From assembly GCA_910577765.1 (NCBI GenBank), contig CAJTOV010000081.1, positions 1 to 17,082 on the forward strand: a DNA stretch of 17,082 nt. The letters are read 5' to 3'. The stretch's first letter is position 1; each line of letters opens with the position of its first letter. Below are positions 1 through 8,300 of the stretch, one piece after another. The notes beneath the pieces are model-generated. The model made no database searches. It was not told the origin of the DNA and saw only the letters and a program-made list of their open reading frames with translations. Source of the stretch: an uncultured Lachnospiraceae bacterium (lineage in GTDB: Bacteria > Bacillota > Clostridia > Lachnospirales > Lachnospiraceae). Both the position numbers and the translations under genes were made by a program.

Positions 1-20
1 TTCTTATTATTCATCATCAT
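1..20 (-). CDS. start of a further minus-strand gene, cut by the window edge
   Basis: Only about six codons are present, read right to left as Met-Met-Met-Asn-Asn-Lys. The start is supported by an AGAGGTG ribosome-binding site (complement of 28-34) that lies 7 nt before the first ATG, directly after the stop codon of the exonuclease gene. This spacing suggests the gene belongs to the same minus-strand transcript. The product cannot be told from so few residues, and either of the next two ATG codons could also be the start. Confidence 0.5.
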
Positions 21-36
21 TTCCGTTCACCTCTTC

Positions 37-888
37 CTATGAAATTCTTCCATATTGTAAAATGATCCTGTCCCGAAGCCGTGAAATCTCACTGCGGCTT
101 AAGGAATCAATTTGCAAAGGTAAATCTATTTTATGATATTTTATCAAATCCCGCAAGCCCTGTTTTTGCTTTTCGGAAGCAGGCTGTTCCCGTTTTACCT
201 TATAGACCAGGGGCTTTGGCGCAAATGCTTCCGGTTCCGTCTCCCTATACAGTTCCAGAAGCCTCTGGAAGAGCCGGTGGGCATCCCTGGCGTCTCCCAG
301 GGCCCGGTGGGAGCCTTCCCGCCGGATTCCGTAGAATGCGCAGGCCGCTTCCAGGCTTTTCCTCTGGCCCCTGGGCATAAAATGCCTGCACAGCCCCAAA
401 GTATCCACCCCCATCCGTTCAAATTCCCGCTGCCGGTTGACGGCTGCCCGTTTGAGAAAACTGAAATCAAACAGAATGTGGTGGCCCACCACCGGCAGTT
501 CCCCTGCAAAATCCAGAAACTCCTCCAGGGCCCTGTCCATTTCCGGGGCATACTCCAGCATCTGGTCGGTGATTCCGGTCAGCCGGGACACCTGTTCTTC
601 CAGCTTCCTGTGGGGATTCACCAGGGTCTGGAAATGTGCCGTCTCCATACCGTCCACCACCCGGATGGCACCGATCTCCATAATCCGGTCCTGCTTGGGG
701 TTTAAGCCGGTGGTCTCGGTGTCCAGGGCAATGTAGGTTTTCAGAAATTCTGTCTGCCCTGCTCCGGCTCCCGGCGCCGGAACCGCTGCCTCCCGGCCGG
801 CTTCTGGTGCCGGATCATCTTCTGTCTGGCGCCGTGCTGCCGGGATACCGTGTCCGTACTCTTTCCTGCGTGTTTCCTCCTTACTCAT
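37..888 (-). CDS. DEDDh 3'-5' exonuclease, DnaQ / PolC-exonuclease-like
   Basis: This 283-residue protein is predicted to remove nucleotides from DNA 3' ends, in proofreading or repair. The exonuclease core runs from about residue 50 to 215. The ExoI motif ALDTETTG supplies Asp56 and Glu58. The ExoII segment GHHILFDFSFL supplies Asp141, and the ExoIII segment SHRALGDARDAH supplies His194 and Asp199, so the full DEDDh set is present. The first 48 residues are low-complexity and rich in Ala, Pro and Glu, and precede the usual family start near LKTYIALDTE. The last 45 residues (from about 237) form a small helical tail with ASEKQKQGLRDLIKYHKIDLP, probably an accessory nucleic-acid-binding segment (inference). 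It is the third complete gene of the minus-strand group, 287 nt after the radical SAM gene. The ribosome-binding site is weak (GAAGGCGA), so the start could be misplaced. It is a stand-alone exonuclease, not full-length PolC. Confidence 0.88.
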   Translation of the reverse strand: MSKEETRRKEYGHGIPAARRQTEDDPAPEAGREAAVPAPGAGAGQTEFLKTYIALDTETTGLNPKQDRIMEIGAIRVVDGMETAHFQTLVNPHRKLEEQVSRLTGITDQMLEYAPEMDRALEEFLDFAGELPVVGHHILFDFSFLKRAAVNRQREFERMGVDTLGLCRHFMPRGQRKSLEAACAFYGIRREGSHRALGDARDAHRLFQRLLELYRETEPEAFAPKPLVYKVKREQPASEKQKQGLRDLIKYHKIDLPLQIDSLSRSEISRLRDRIILQYGRIS

Positions 889-1085
889 GAATCATTCGCC
901 TTCTTTCATGGGGATGCTGCCGGTCACCGGCAGCATCTGCCTGACTTCCGGACACCAGGAATCCCTCTGACTGACTGGGAAATTCCGGTTCTGTCCGGTA
1001 CATGAGGAGTCTTCGCTCCTTCCGTAGACTCCGCGGTTCCTCATGGGGTCGGCGTTCCCTCGGCTGACTCCTTGTTTATGATGAT

Positions 1086-1169
1086 GGCCCGGGGCCTGCT
1101 CTGCTGCTTCTTCCGGGCTGACCGGCCCGGGGGCGCTCTGCCGTTTCTTCCGGGCTGACCGGCCCGGGG
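1086..1169 (-). repeat. GC-rich 37/38-bp tandem repeat, about 2.3 copies, between two genes
   Basis: A 25-bp block, starting CCCCGGGCCGGTCAGCCCGG on the minus strand, occurs identically at 1145-1169 and 1108-1132. A third, truncated copy (CCCCGGGCC) lies at 1086-1094. The linkers between copies also match (GGCAGAGC-like, then AGCAGAGC-like), giving units of 37 and 38 bp. Each full unit contains a small hairpin, CCGGGC / GCCCGG with a 6-nt loop. The array begins 7 nt after the radical SAM stop codon and lies in the 287-bp gap before the exonuclease. No T-run follows, so it is not a standard terminator. The rest of the gap has an imperfect hairpin at 1001-1045 and no convincing gene. Confidence 0.8.
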
Positions 1170-1175
1170 CTTCCG

Positions 1176-3146
1176 TCAGGGCGTCTGTATTTCCGGCAGA
1201 CGCTCTGCTGCCTGGACCGCCCTGGCATTCCTTGTCAGAGGGTCCCGCTGCCGGTAGTCGAACATCCACACCTGCCCGGACCGGAACACCTCCACGTGTA
1301 CCTGGGTGCCCAGGCTGCGAAGCTCCGGCACCAGCTCCCGGATTCTGTCCTTATACGGACGCTGGTCCGGGGCAAAGCCGGGCCTGCTCTTTGCATTTTC
1401 CCGAAGATACAGGTCAAACATCAGGGCGTCCTCAAACCGGGAAAGCCGGAGGGCATCCGGGCCCAGTTCCTGGGCAATAAAATCATGGAGTATCTCAAAC
1501 CGCGCCAGACGGCTGTGGTTCTGTCCCTCCAGTCCCTTTCTTCTATAATATTCGGCCATTTTCCCAAACATTATAAAGGAATCGGGAAATTCTTCCTCCA
1601 GAAGCTCCAGAACCGTGGCAAACTGGCCGCTGTTGTAGTAGACCTCCACCATGTTCTCCACGCCTTTCAGCTTCAGCACCTCCCCGTAGGACAGCCATCT
1701 GGTGGAAATCACCTCATAGGGCGGCATCTCCCGGTAGACCAGATCATATGCAGCCGCCATGTCATACATGTGCGAGCCTTTCAGCACCTTGAGAAAGCCA
1801 AGCTGCAGCTGATCCGGTTTCATCCGGTACACGTGGCAGAAGGATTTGCGGAACCGGTCATAATCCTCGTAGGGCAGGCCGGCAATCAGATCCAGATGCT
1901 GGTGGATATTGCGGCCTTCCCGGATTCTGGCCACCACGGCTTTCACCCGTTCCAGGTCCATTTTCCGGCGGATCTCCTGGATCGTCCGGCTGCTGGTGCT
2001 CTGGACACCGATTTCCAGCTGAACCAGCCCTGGCCGCATCCGGGCCAGCAGGTCCAGCTCTTCCTCATCCATCAGATCCGCCGCCACTTCAAAATGAAAA
2101 TTGGTTATGCCGTTGTCGTGTTCCAGAATATAGCTCCATATGGCCATGGCATGGGATTTGCGGCAGTTAAAGGTCCGGTCCACGAATTTCACCTGGGGCA
2201 CCTGCCGGTCCAGGAAAAACTGCAGTTCCTGCCGCACCAGGTCCAGGCTGCGGAACCGCACGGTCTTATCTGCGGAGGACAGACAGTAGCTGCAGGAAAA
2301 GGGGCAGCCCCGGCTGCTTTCGTAGTAAATGATCCGGTTGGCAAAATCCTCCAGGCCTTTCTCGTCCTGGCAGGGGAAAGGGATCCGGTCTAAGTCCATG
2401 GCCGGGCCCAGGGGCAGGTCGTGGATGGTGTCTCCGGGGGCGCCGGAGAGAATGGCGCTGTTTTGGATGCTGTCTCCAGGGGCGCCGGAGAGAATGGCGT
2501 TGTGCCGGGTTCTGTCTCCGGAGGCGCCTGGGAGAATGGTGCTGTTTTGGATGCTGTCTCCAGGGGCGCCGGGATGGATGGGTGGGGCGTAGGCGGATGG
2601 CGCCCGGAAGGTAACTCCGGGAAGGGCGGAAAGGCTGTACCAGAAGTGGCTGAGCCGGTCCGGCTTCCGGGCAGCGCTGGTTCCCAGCTCCCGGTAGCAG
2701 CCTGCCAGTCCGGCAAAGGTCTCCTCCCCTTCCCCTTTCATAATTCCCAGTACCTCCGGCTCTTTTTCCAGAAGCTGCGGCGCGTCGTAGGATACCTCCG
2801 GGCCTCCCAGCCAGATGTCTGTATCCGGCAGTACCTTGTGCAGGTCCCGGACCAGCTCCATCACATACCGGATGTTCCAGATGTAGCAGGAGAAGCCTAC
2901 AACCTCCGGCTGTCTCCGGTAGATATCCTCCAGAATCTGCTCCATCTGATTATTGATGGTATATTCGGCGATTTCAATCCGGATTTCCCCGGTGACCGGC
3001 GGCTGGTTCTCCCCCAGACATGGGCAGGGGAGGCCTGCTTCCCTCTGCTTCAGGCCTCCCTGCTTTTCCGCAAATATTTTTAAACTGTACACTCCCGGGT
3101 TGGAGTGGATATATTTTGCATTTACTGCAACCAAGAGAATTTTCAT
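1176..3146 (-). CDS. cobalamin-binding-domain radical SAM protein, DUF4080 type
   Basis: This 656-residue enzyme should use a [4Fe-4S] cluster and S-adenosylmethionine to start radical chemistry; its substrate is unknown. The N-terminal B12-binding-like domain (about 1-150) has the opening MKILLVAVNAKY, the segment VVGFSCYIWN near 82 and WLGGPEVSYD near 112. The classical DxHxxG cobalamin ligand is not evident, so cobalamin binding is not proven. The radical SAM core (about 270-470) starts with YESSRGCPFSCSYC, giving the CxxxCxxC cluster at Cys281, Cys285 and Cys288. The tail from about 480 fits DUF4080. Residues about 190-245, between the two domains, carry a proline/glycine-rich insert of four 14-residue repeats that looks like a recent expansion. 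The start ATG lies 3 nt after the dCMP deaminase stop codon, so the two genes are probably translationally coupled. The 3' end is followed at once by a second minisatellite. Confidence 0.88.
   Translation of the reverse strand: MKILLVAVNAKYIHSNPGVYSLKIFAEKQGGLKQREAGLPCPCLGENQPPVTGEIRIEIAEYTINNQMEQILEDIYRRQPEVVGFSCYIWNIRYVMELVRDLHKVLPDTDIWLGGPEVSYDAPQLLEKEPEVLGIMKGEGEETFAGLAGCYRELGTSAARKPDRLSHFWYSLSALPGVTFRAPSAYAPPIHPGAPGDSIQNSTILPGASGDRTRHNAILSGAPGDSIQNSAILSGAPGDTIHDLPLGPAMDLDRIPFPCQDEKGLEDFANRIIYYESSRGCPFSCSYCLSSADKTVRFRSLDLVRQELQFFLDRQVPQVKFVDRTFNCRKSHAMAIWSYILEHDNGITNFHFEVAADLMDEEELDLLARMRPGLVQLEIGVQSTSSRTIQEIRRKMDLERVKAVVARIREGRNIHQHLDLIAGLPYEDYDRFRKSFCHVYRMKPDQLQLGFLKVLKGSHMYDMAAAYDLVYREMPPYEVISTRWLSYGEVLKLKGVENMVEVYYNSGQFATVLELLEEEFPDSFIMFGKMAEYYRRKGLEGQNHSRLARFEILHDFIAQELGPDALRLSRFEDALMFDLYLRENAKSRPGFAPDQRPYKDRIRELVPELRSLGTQVHVEVFRSGQVWMFDYRQRDPLTRNARAVQAAERLPEIQTP
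2431..2573 (-). repeat. in-frame 42-bp minisatellite inside the radical SAM gene
   Basis: Three 42-bp units lie at 2431-2472, 2473-2514 and 2515-2556, with a partial fourth to about 2573. Each begins TCTCC(A/G)G(A/G)GGCGCC on the plus strand. Because 42 is a multiple of three the gene stays open. The encoded unit is 14 residues, for example GAPGDSIQNSAILS. The units differ from each other at only a few bases, mostly in the second copy, which suggests recent slippage or unequal exchange. The repeat falls in the linker between the B12-binding-like and radical SAM domains. Confidence 0.92.
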
Positions 3147-3149
3147 ATG

Positions 3150-3656
3150 CTACACATCAATCTCCAGCTTTCTTCCGGTCTTCTCATACTGGTAATAGCG
3201 GACGCCTGCGGCGTTGAGCATGCGCTTGGATGCCCGCACAGACGGGGAATCGGGATACTTGTCCTCCTTGTAGATCACGGTGCGGATTCCTGCCTGGATG
3301 ATGGCTTTGGCGCACTCGTTGCAGGGGAACAGGCTTACATACAGCTTGCTTCCCTCCAGGCTGCCGCCCCGGTAGTTGAGAATGGCGTTGAGCTCGCTGT
3401 GGGTCACATAAAGGTATTTGGTGCTGTATGGGTCCTGGCCGTCTTCCGGATTCTCCCTGGACCAGGGAAACTCGTCGTCGGAGCAGCCCTTGGGGAAGCC
3501 GTTGTAGCCCATGGACAGAATCTTGTTGTCCTCACTGACAATGCAGGCTCCCACCTGGGTGTTAGGGTCCTTGGACCGTTTGGCCGAAAGATCCGCCACC
3601 CCCATAAAGTATTCGTCCCAGGAAATGTAACCCAGACGTTTTTGTGAATTTTCCAT
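3150..3656 (-). CDS. deoxycytidylate (dCMP) deaminase family protein
   Basis: This cytosolic zinc enzyme is predicted to deaminate dCMP to dUMP, feeding thymidylate synthesis. At 168 residues it has the usual length for the family, which includes ComEB of Bacillus. The zinc site is visible: His86 and Glu88 in THSELNAI, with Glu88 as proton donor, and Cys112 and Cys115 in the PCNEC motif. NTQVGACIV near 32 and the GYNGFPKGCSDDEFPW segment near 50 are further family signatures. The start ATG has an AAGGGAA ribosome-binding site about 9 nt upstream. It is the first gene of a minus-strand group with the radical SAM protein and the exonuclease. Its promoter is at 3797-3825, leaving a leader of roughly 130 nt that can fold (see 3723-3784). 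A ComEB-like role in DNA uptake is possible by name only; nothing nearby supports it. Confidence 0.93.
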   Translation of the reverse strand: MENSQKRLGYISWDEYFMGVADLSAKRSKDPNTQVGACIVSEDNKILSMGYNGFPKGCSDDEFPWSRENPEDGQDPYSTKYLYVTHSELNAILNYRGGSLEGSKLYVSLFPCNECAKAIIQAGIRTVIYKEDKYPDSPSVRASKRMLNAAGVRYYQYEKTGRKLEIDV

Positions 3657-3722
3657 ATTGTGTTCCCTTCTGTGGTTGTATGGGTTTGCTGCGGTCTGCG
3701 TTCGCAGGGTACGCCGTAATCC

Positions 3723-3784
3723 TGGTACACCGCTGCACTAATTACTTTAAGACCAGTGCTGCCTTGCAAAGCAGGGGCGTACCA
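3723..3784 (-). promoter_or_regulatory. structured leader of the dCMP deaminase transcript
   Basis: The outer arms at 3723-3736 (TGGTACACCGCTGC) and 3771-3784 (GCAGGGGCGTACCA) pair at 12 of 14 positions. An inner stem, GCACT at 3735-3739 with AGTGC at 3755-3759, shares two bases with the outer stem, so the two compete. A further short hairpin, CTGC/GCAG, is possible next to these. Closer to the gene, a perfect 12-bp palindrome CTGCGTTCGCAG lies at 3696-3707, and GGTACGCC near 3709 could pair with GGCGTACC near 3776. Mutually exclusive pairings upstream of a start codon suggest an attenuator or regulatory leader. It matches no riboswitch class I can name. Confidence 0.45.
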
Positions 3785-3796
3785 GATTCTACTGTT

Positions 3797-3825
3797 ATTA
3801 TAGTGCAATCGGGAAAAGGTGTAAA
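3797..3825 (-). promoter_or_regulatory. sigma-A-type promoter for the dCMP deaminase group
   Basis: Reading the minus strand, TTTACA (3825-3820) is followed after 17 nt by a perfect TATAAT (3802-3797). Start of transcription would be near 3790, about 130 nt before the deaminase start codon. Confidence 0.75.
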
Positions 3826-4093
3826 GCCTTTCATTTTAAAGACTTTGCACTCTTGGGACTGTAACCTATTGATGCATTTGCCGCGAAGAAGAGCGATTTT
3901 AGGATTGATATGTATCCAACTATAATAAACATGACCTTCGTCAGGTTTCTTCCTGACTAAGATCCAATGATTCTTTTATCCACCTGCCTATTTGGCAGAA
4001 AAACCCATTTATGGAATATACCCAGCCATAAGAAAGCGTGGTGATACGTATGTGAGAAGCAATTAAAAATTTTGTTGCAGTACCACGGGATAC
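3826..4093. other. AT-richer intergenic stretch between divergent units
   Basis: I see no convincing gene here. It holds a TATAAT hexamer on the plus strand at 3921-3926 without a good -35 partner at 16-18 nt. It also holds a short hairpin GTCAGG/CCTGAC at 3940-3957 with a 6-nt loop. Either could be a remnant of the regulatory region of the pseudogene that follows. The stretch is visibly richer in A and T than the genes around it. Confidence 0.5.
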
Positions 4094-4762
4094 ATGAAGA
4101 AAAAGACAAAACCGAAAAAAGCAGCAGAGCCTCTGGCTGTAAGCCGCCCACAGGCCGGGAACACAGCCTGATTCCCTTTGGCCTGCCCCACATAAAGATT
4201 GTAGATGTACTTCCTACCAATCTGCCGGCCATTGAAAGTAATGAGCTGCGGCTTGACAATCTGTATTTATTGGAGGATGAAGCCATAGGAATCATTGACT
4301 ATGAATCGGATTACAGCCGGGAGAATTTCGTAAAATATCTCAATTATGCTGCCAGAATCGTGAAACGGTATCCTGACCTTTACAGACAAGATTATTGACG
4401 AAGACTACCGCAGCCGGGTAAAGGAGGAATGGGAAATGACGCAGATCGGGAAAATGATTTTCGATGACGGCTATGAGGCCGGAAAAAAAGAAGGTGAGAA
4501 GCTGGGAGAAAAAAGAGGAGAAAGGAGAGGGGAAACCCGGGGCAGAAAGCTGGGAGTGAAATGCGGTATGGAGCAGAAGGTTATTGAACTGATCTGCCGG
4601 AAACTCCAGAAAGGCAAGACACCGGAAGTGATTGCCATGGAACTGGAGGAAGGGCTGGAGCTGATTCAGCGGATCTGTCAGACCGCTTCCCGGTTTGCAC
4701 CGGAATATGATGTTGACCAGGTGTATGGAGCCTGGAGCAGTAGTGGACAAAATAATTTCTAA
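4094..4762 (+). pseudogene. decayed Rpn-like (PD-(D/E)XK nuclease / putative transposase) family gene
   Basis: Three pieces in two frames form one broken gene. From the ATG at 4094 the frame reads MKKKTKPKKAAEPLAVSRPQ and stops at 4169-4171. Adding a single C before the TGATTCCC there would join it to the next frame, which reads FGLPHIKIVDVLPTNLP, then ESNELRLDNLYLLEDEAIGI and IDYESDYSRENFVKYLNYA up to a stop at 4396. Near 4373 the family sequence jumps to the first frame again: LTFTDKIIDEDYRSRVKEEW, then MTQIGKMIFDDGYEAG and a Gly-Lys-Glu-Arg-rich tail, ending at 4762. The piece that normally links NYAAR-type and LTFTDK-type segments is missing, roughly 100 codons by my recollection of the family. 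The Asp and Glu of RLD...DYE would be the nuclease-like residues. The assignment rests on remembered family motifs. Residues before 4180 are uncertain, because an alternative upstream frame is also open. The stop codon overlaps the ribosome-binding site of the next gene. Confidence 0.75.
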
Positions 4763-4773
4763 GGAGAACCAAT

Positions 4774-5241
4774 ATGTCAATTGACCGGGTAAGAACCTAT
4801 TTCAGACAATACGATATGGAAGACCGCATCCGGGAATTCCCCGTTTCCAGCGCCACCGTGGAGCTGGCAGCCGCTGCACTGAACTGTCAGCCCCAGCGGA
4901 TCGCCAAGACCCTGTCCTTCCTGGTGGGCGGCCATGCCGTGCTGGTAGTGGCAGCCGGGGATGCCCGGATCGACAACGCCAAATATAAGGCAAGATTCGG
5001 TACTAAAGCCAGGATGCTTTCCCTGGAGGAAGCAGAGACCATGACCGGACACGCCGTAGGCGGGGTCTGTCCCTTTGCAGTCAACCAGGGGACTGAAGTC
5101 TATCTGGACCAGTCCCTGAAACGCTTTGAGACCGTATTTCCCGCCTGCGGCAGCGCCAACAGCGCCATAGAGCTGACCATCCCGGAGCTGGAGCAGTATT
5201 CCGGGTATGTGGACTGGGTGGATGTATGTAAGGGATATTAG
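4774..5241 (+). CDS. YbaK/ProX-type aminoacyl-tRNA deacylase
   Basis: This 155-residue protein belongs to the YbaK/EbsC/ProX editing-domain family, which hydrolyses mischarged tRNA, typically Cys- or Ala-tRNA(Pro), in the cytosol. It has the usual full length for a free-standing member. Visible family features are the conserved lysine in IAKTLSFLVGG (Lys45), the GDARIDNAKY segment near 77, the GHAVGGVCPFAV loop near 91 (glycine-rich, substrate pocket) and the CGSANSAIELT segment near 124. A good AAGGAG ribosome-binding site ends 8 nt before the ATG and overlaps the stop codon of the preceding pseudogene. No promoter is obvious just upstream, so transcription may come through the pseudogene. 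The gene converges on the large minus-strand activase gene, and the hairpin at 5264-5306 lies between them. Which mischarged tRNA it edits cannot be told. Confidence 0.9.
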   Translation: MSIDRVRTYFRQYDMEDRIREFPVSSATVELAAAALNCQPQRIAKTLSFLVGGHAVLVVAAGDARIDNAKYKARFGTKARMLSLEEAETMTGHAVGGVCPFAVNQGTEVYLDQSLKRFETVFPACGSANSAIELTIPELEQYSGYVDWVDVCKGY

Positions 5242-5257
5242 TATAGCACAAAAGGAC

Positions 5258-5306
5258 AAAAATCAGGGGCTGCCGGGAAATAAATTCCATTTCCCGGCAG
5301 CCCCTG
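5258..5306 (-). terminator. rho-independent terminator of the activase fusion gene
   Basis: A perfect 18-bp stem (5264-5281 with 5289-5306) closes a 7-nt loop. On the minus strand it is followed by A then five T (5262-5258), 18 nt after the stop codon of the large gene. The plus-strand side lacks a T-run, so for the converging deacylase gene it may act only weakly. Confidence 0.9.
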
Positions 5307-5324
5307 AGGCATGTCTGAAACATA

Positions 5325-8300
5325 CTAACCATTATTAGGCGCCGTAGTCAGCTTATAAGGATACTTGACCCGGTCGGTTTTCCCGGGACGGGCCGCCACC
5401 TGCAGGTTTCTCTGGGCCGTAGCCAGCATCAGCTTGATACGGTTTAACTGGTTCACCTCGCTGGCCCCAGGGTCATAGTCCACGGCAATGATATTGGATT
5501 CCGGGTGCTTCCTGTGTAATTCCTTGATGACACCCTTGCCGACAATATGGTTGGGCAGGCATCCGAAGGGCTGGGTACAGACGATGTTGCTGACTCCGCT
5601 GTGGATCAGCTCCAGCATCTCCCCGGTAAGGAACCATCCTTCCCCGGTCTGGTTGCCCAGGGACACGAACTCCTTAGCCATATCCGCAAGCTGCCAGATC
5701 CGGGAAGGGGGAAGGAAATGCTCGCTGGCCTGAAGCTCCTTTCTGGCCACCCGGCGCAGATATTCCAGAAGGGTGATGCCCAGGTTGGAAAGTCTGGCTG
5801 TGGACTGCTTTCCGCCCAGATGCTCTGCCTTGAAATTATTGTTGTAGAAGCAGTACAGCAGAAAATCCATCAGATCCGGCATCACTGCCTCTGCCCCTTC
5901 TGCCTCCAGAAGCTCCACAATATGGTTGTTGGCCAGGGGAGAGAACTTTACCAGAATCTCTCCCACAATGCCTACCCTGGGCTTTATCACTCCGGTTCTG
6001 GGAAGCCGGTCAAAATCCCGGACAATGCCCCGGACATTCCGTCCGAATTCCATCATATTGACAGAACGCTTTGACAGGCTTTCGATACACCGCTTTCTCC
6101 ACTGGGCGTGGAGTGCATTGGCAGCCCCGGCCTCCTTCTCATAGGGGCGGGTGGCATACAGAACCCGCATGAACACGTCCCCATAGACAATGGCCTGCAT
6201 GGCCTTGGTTACCAGGGCCGGTGTAAAGGTAAAGCCCGGGTTGGTCTCCATGCCGTTGTAATTGACCGAGACCACCGGAACCTGGGGCATACCGGCCTTC
6301 TCCAAAGCCCGCCGGATGAACCCTATGTAGTTGGAAGCCCGGCAGCCGCCTCCTGTCTGGCTCATAAATACAGCCGTGTGGTCCAGGTCATATTTGCCGG
6401 AAAGCAGGGCCTCCATCACCTGGCCGATGACAATCAGGGACGGATAGCAGGCATCGTTGTTTACATACTGGAGTCCCACGTCAATGGCAGAACGGCTGTC
6501 ATTGTCCAGGACCACAATGTTGTAGCCGCAGGAACGGATGGCAGGTCCGATCAGGTCAAAGTGGATGGGGGACATCTGGGGGCAGAGCAGGGTGTATTCC
6601 TTCTTCATTTCCCTGGTAAAGACTACCCGGCGGTAGGAGCTGGACCGGATTCTCCGGGCAAAATGCTTCTGCTGCCGGACCCGCAGAGCCGCCATCAGGG
6701 AACGGATGCGGATGCGGGCGGCTCCCAGGTTGTTGACCTCGTCGATCTTTAACACCGTGTAGATCTTGCCGGCACTGGCCAGAATGTCGTGGACCTGGTC
6801 CGTGGTTACCGCGTCCAGGCCGCAGCCAAAGGAATTAAGCTGGACTAAGTCCAGACAGTCGGTCTGCTTCACGTAAGCAGCGGCCTTGTAGAGCCGGGAA
6901 TGGTACATCCACTGGTCTGTGACGATCAGGGGACGCTCCGCCTGGGCCAGGTGGGAGACGGAATCCTCCGTCAGCACTGCCATGCCGTAGGAGGTGATCA
7001 TCTCCGGAATCCCATGGTGAATCTCCGGGTCCGCATGGTAGGGCCGTCCGGCCAGGACAATGCCGTGGCAGTCGTGTTCCTTCAGCCAGGCAATGGTTTC
7101 CTCCCCTTTCTTCTCCATATCCCGGCGGGAAGCCAGAAGCTCCTGCCAGGCGGCATGGGCTGCCTTCTGAATCTCCACGGAAGAGATGTGGTACTCCTTT
7201 CCAAACTCCACAATCAGCTGTCTGGTAAGAACCTCTTCGGAAGTAAAAGCCAGAAACGGATTCATAAAATGAATATGCCGCTGGGAAAGCTCCTCCACAT
7301 TGTTCTTGATATTCTCCGCGTAGGAGGTGACCATGGGGCAGTTGTAATGGTTGCCTGCCTCCGGGGTCTCATTGCGCTCATAAGGAATGCAGGGATAAAA
7401 AATCTCCGAGATCCCCTGCTTTAACAGCCAGGAAATATGCCCGTGGACCAGCTTGGCCGGATAGCATTCCGATTCACTGGGAATGGATTCGATTCCCAGC
7501 TCATAAATCTTCCGGCTGGACTGGGGTGACAGCACGGTCCGGAAGCCCAGCTCCCGGAAGAACACGGCCCAGAACGGGTAGTTCTCGTACATGTTCAGCA
7601 CCCGGGGAATGCCCACGGTGCCCCGGACAGCCAGATCCGGCCTAAGAGGCTCATAGTCAAACATCCGGTGGTACTTGTAGTCAAACAGGTTGGGAATCTC
7701 CTTTTTGGTCTTCTCCTTCCCAAGACCACGCTCGCACCGGTTGCCGCTGACATACTGGCGGCCTCCGTCAAACCGGTTTACCGTCAGGACACAGTGGTTG
7801 GTACAGCCCTTGCAGCGGGTCATGGAAGTGTCATACCTGAGACCGCAGATTTTATCCAGGGACAGCATGCGGGTCTGGCGGGAGGGAGAGGCCTCATACC
7901 GTTCCCGGGCAATGAGGGCAGCGCCGAAGGCCCCCATGATTCCGGCAATATCCGGCCGGATGGCCTCACAGCCGGCGATCTTCTCAAAGCTGCGGAGCAC
8001 GGCGTCATTGTAGAAGGTGCCGCCCTGGACCACCACATGGTTTCCCAGGTCAGCGGCGCTGGTGATCTTGATGACCTTAAACAGCGCATTCTTGATCACC
8101 GAATAGGCCAGCCCCGCGGAAATGTCGGCCACAGAGGCCCCTTCCTTCTGGGCCTGTTTCACATTGGAATTCATAAATACGGTACACCGGGTTCCCAGGT
8201 CCGTGGGATTGGCGGCAAACAGGGCTTCCCTTGCGAAATCCTCCACGGAAAAATTCAGGGATTTGGCAAAGGTCTCAATGAAAGAGCCGCACCCGGAGGA

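Noticed and set aside
892..1269. 125-codon minus-strand open frame between the radical SAM and exonuclease genes
   Set aside because: It overlaps the end of the radical SAM gene, has no ribosome-binding site, is low-complexity and is made partly of the tandem repeat; it looks like an open frame forced by GC-rich sequence.
1296..2393. 365-codon plus-strand frame opposite the radical SAM gene
   Set aside because: It lies fully inside a well-supported gene on the other strand, shows no recognisable domain and reflects GC-rich codon use.
3150..3656. dCMP deaminase as a sign of a competence or phage-defence cluster
   Set aside because: The sequence is a plain housekeeping-length deaminase with no fused domain, and no competence, toxin or nucleotide-depletion partner is encoded next to it.
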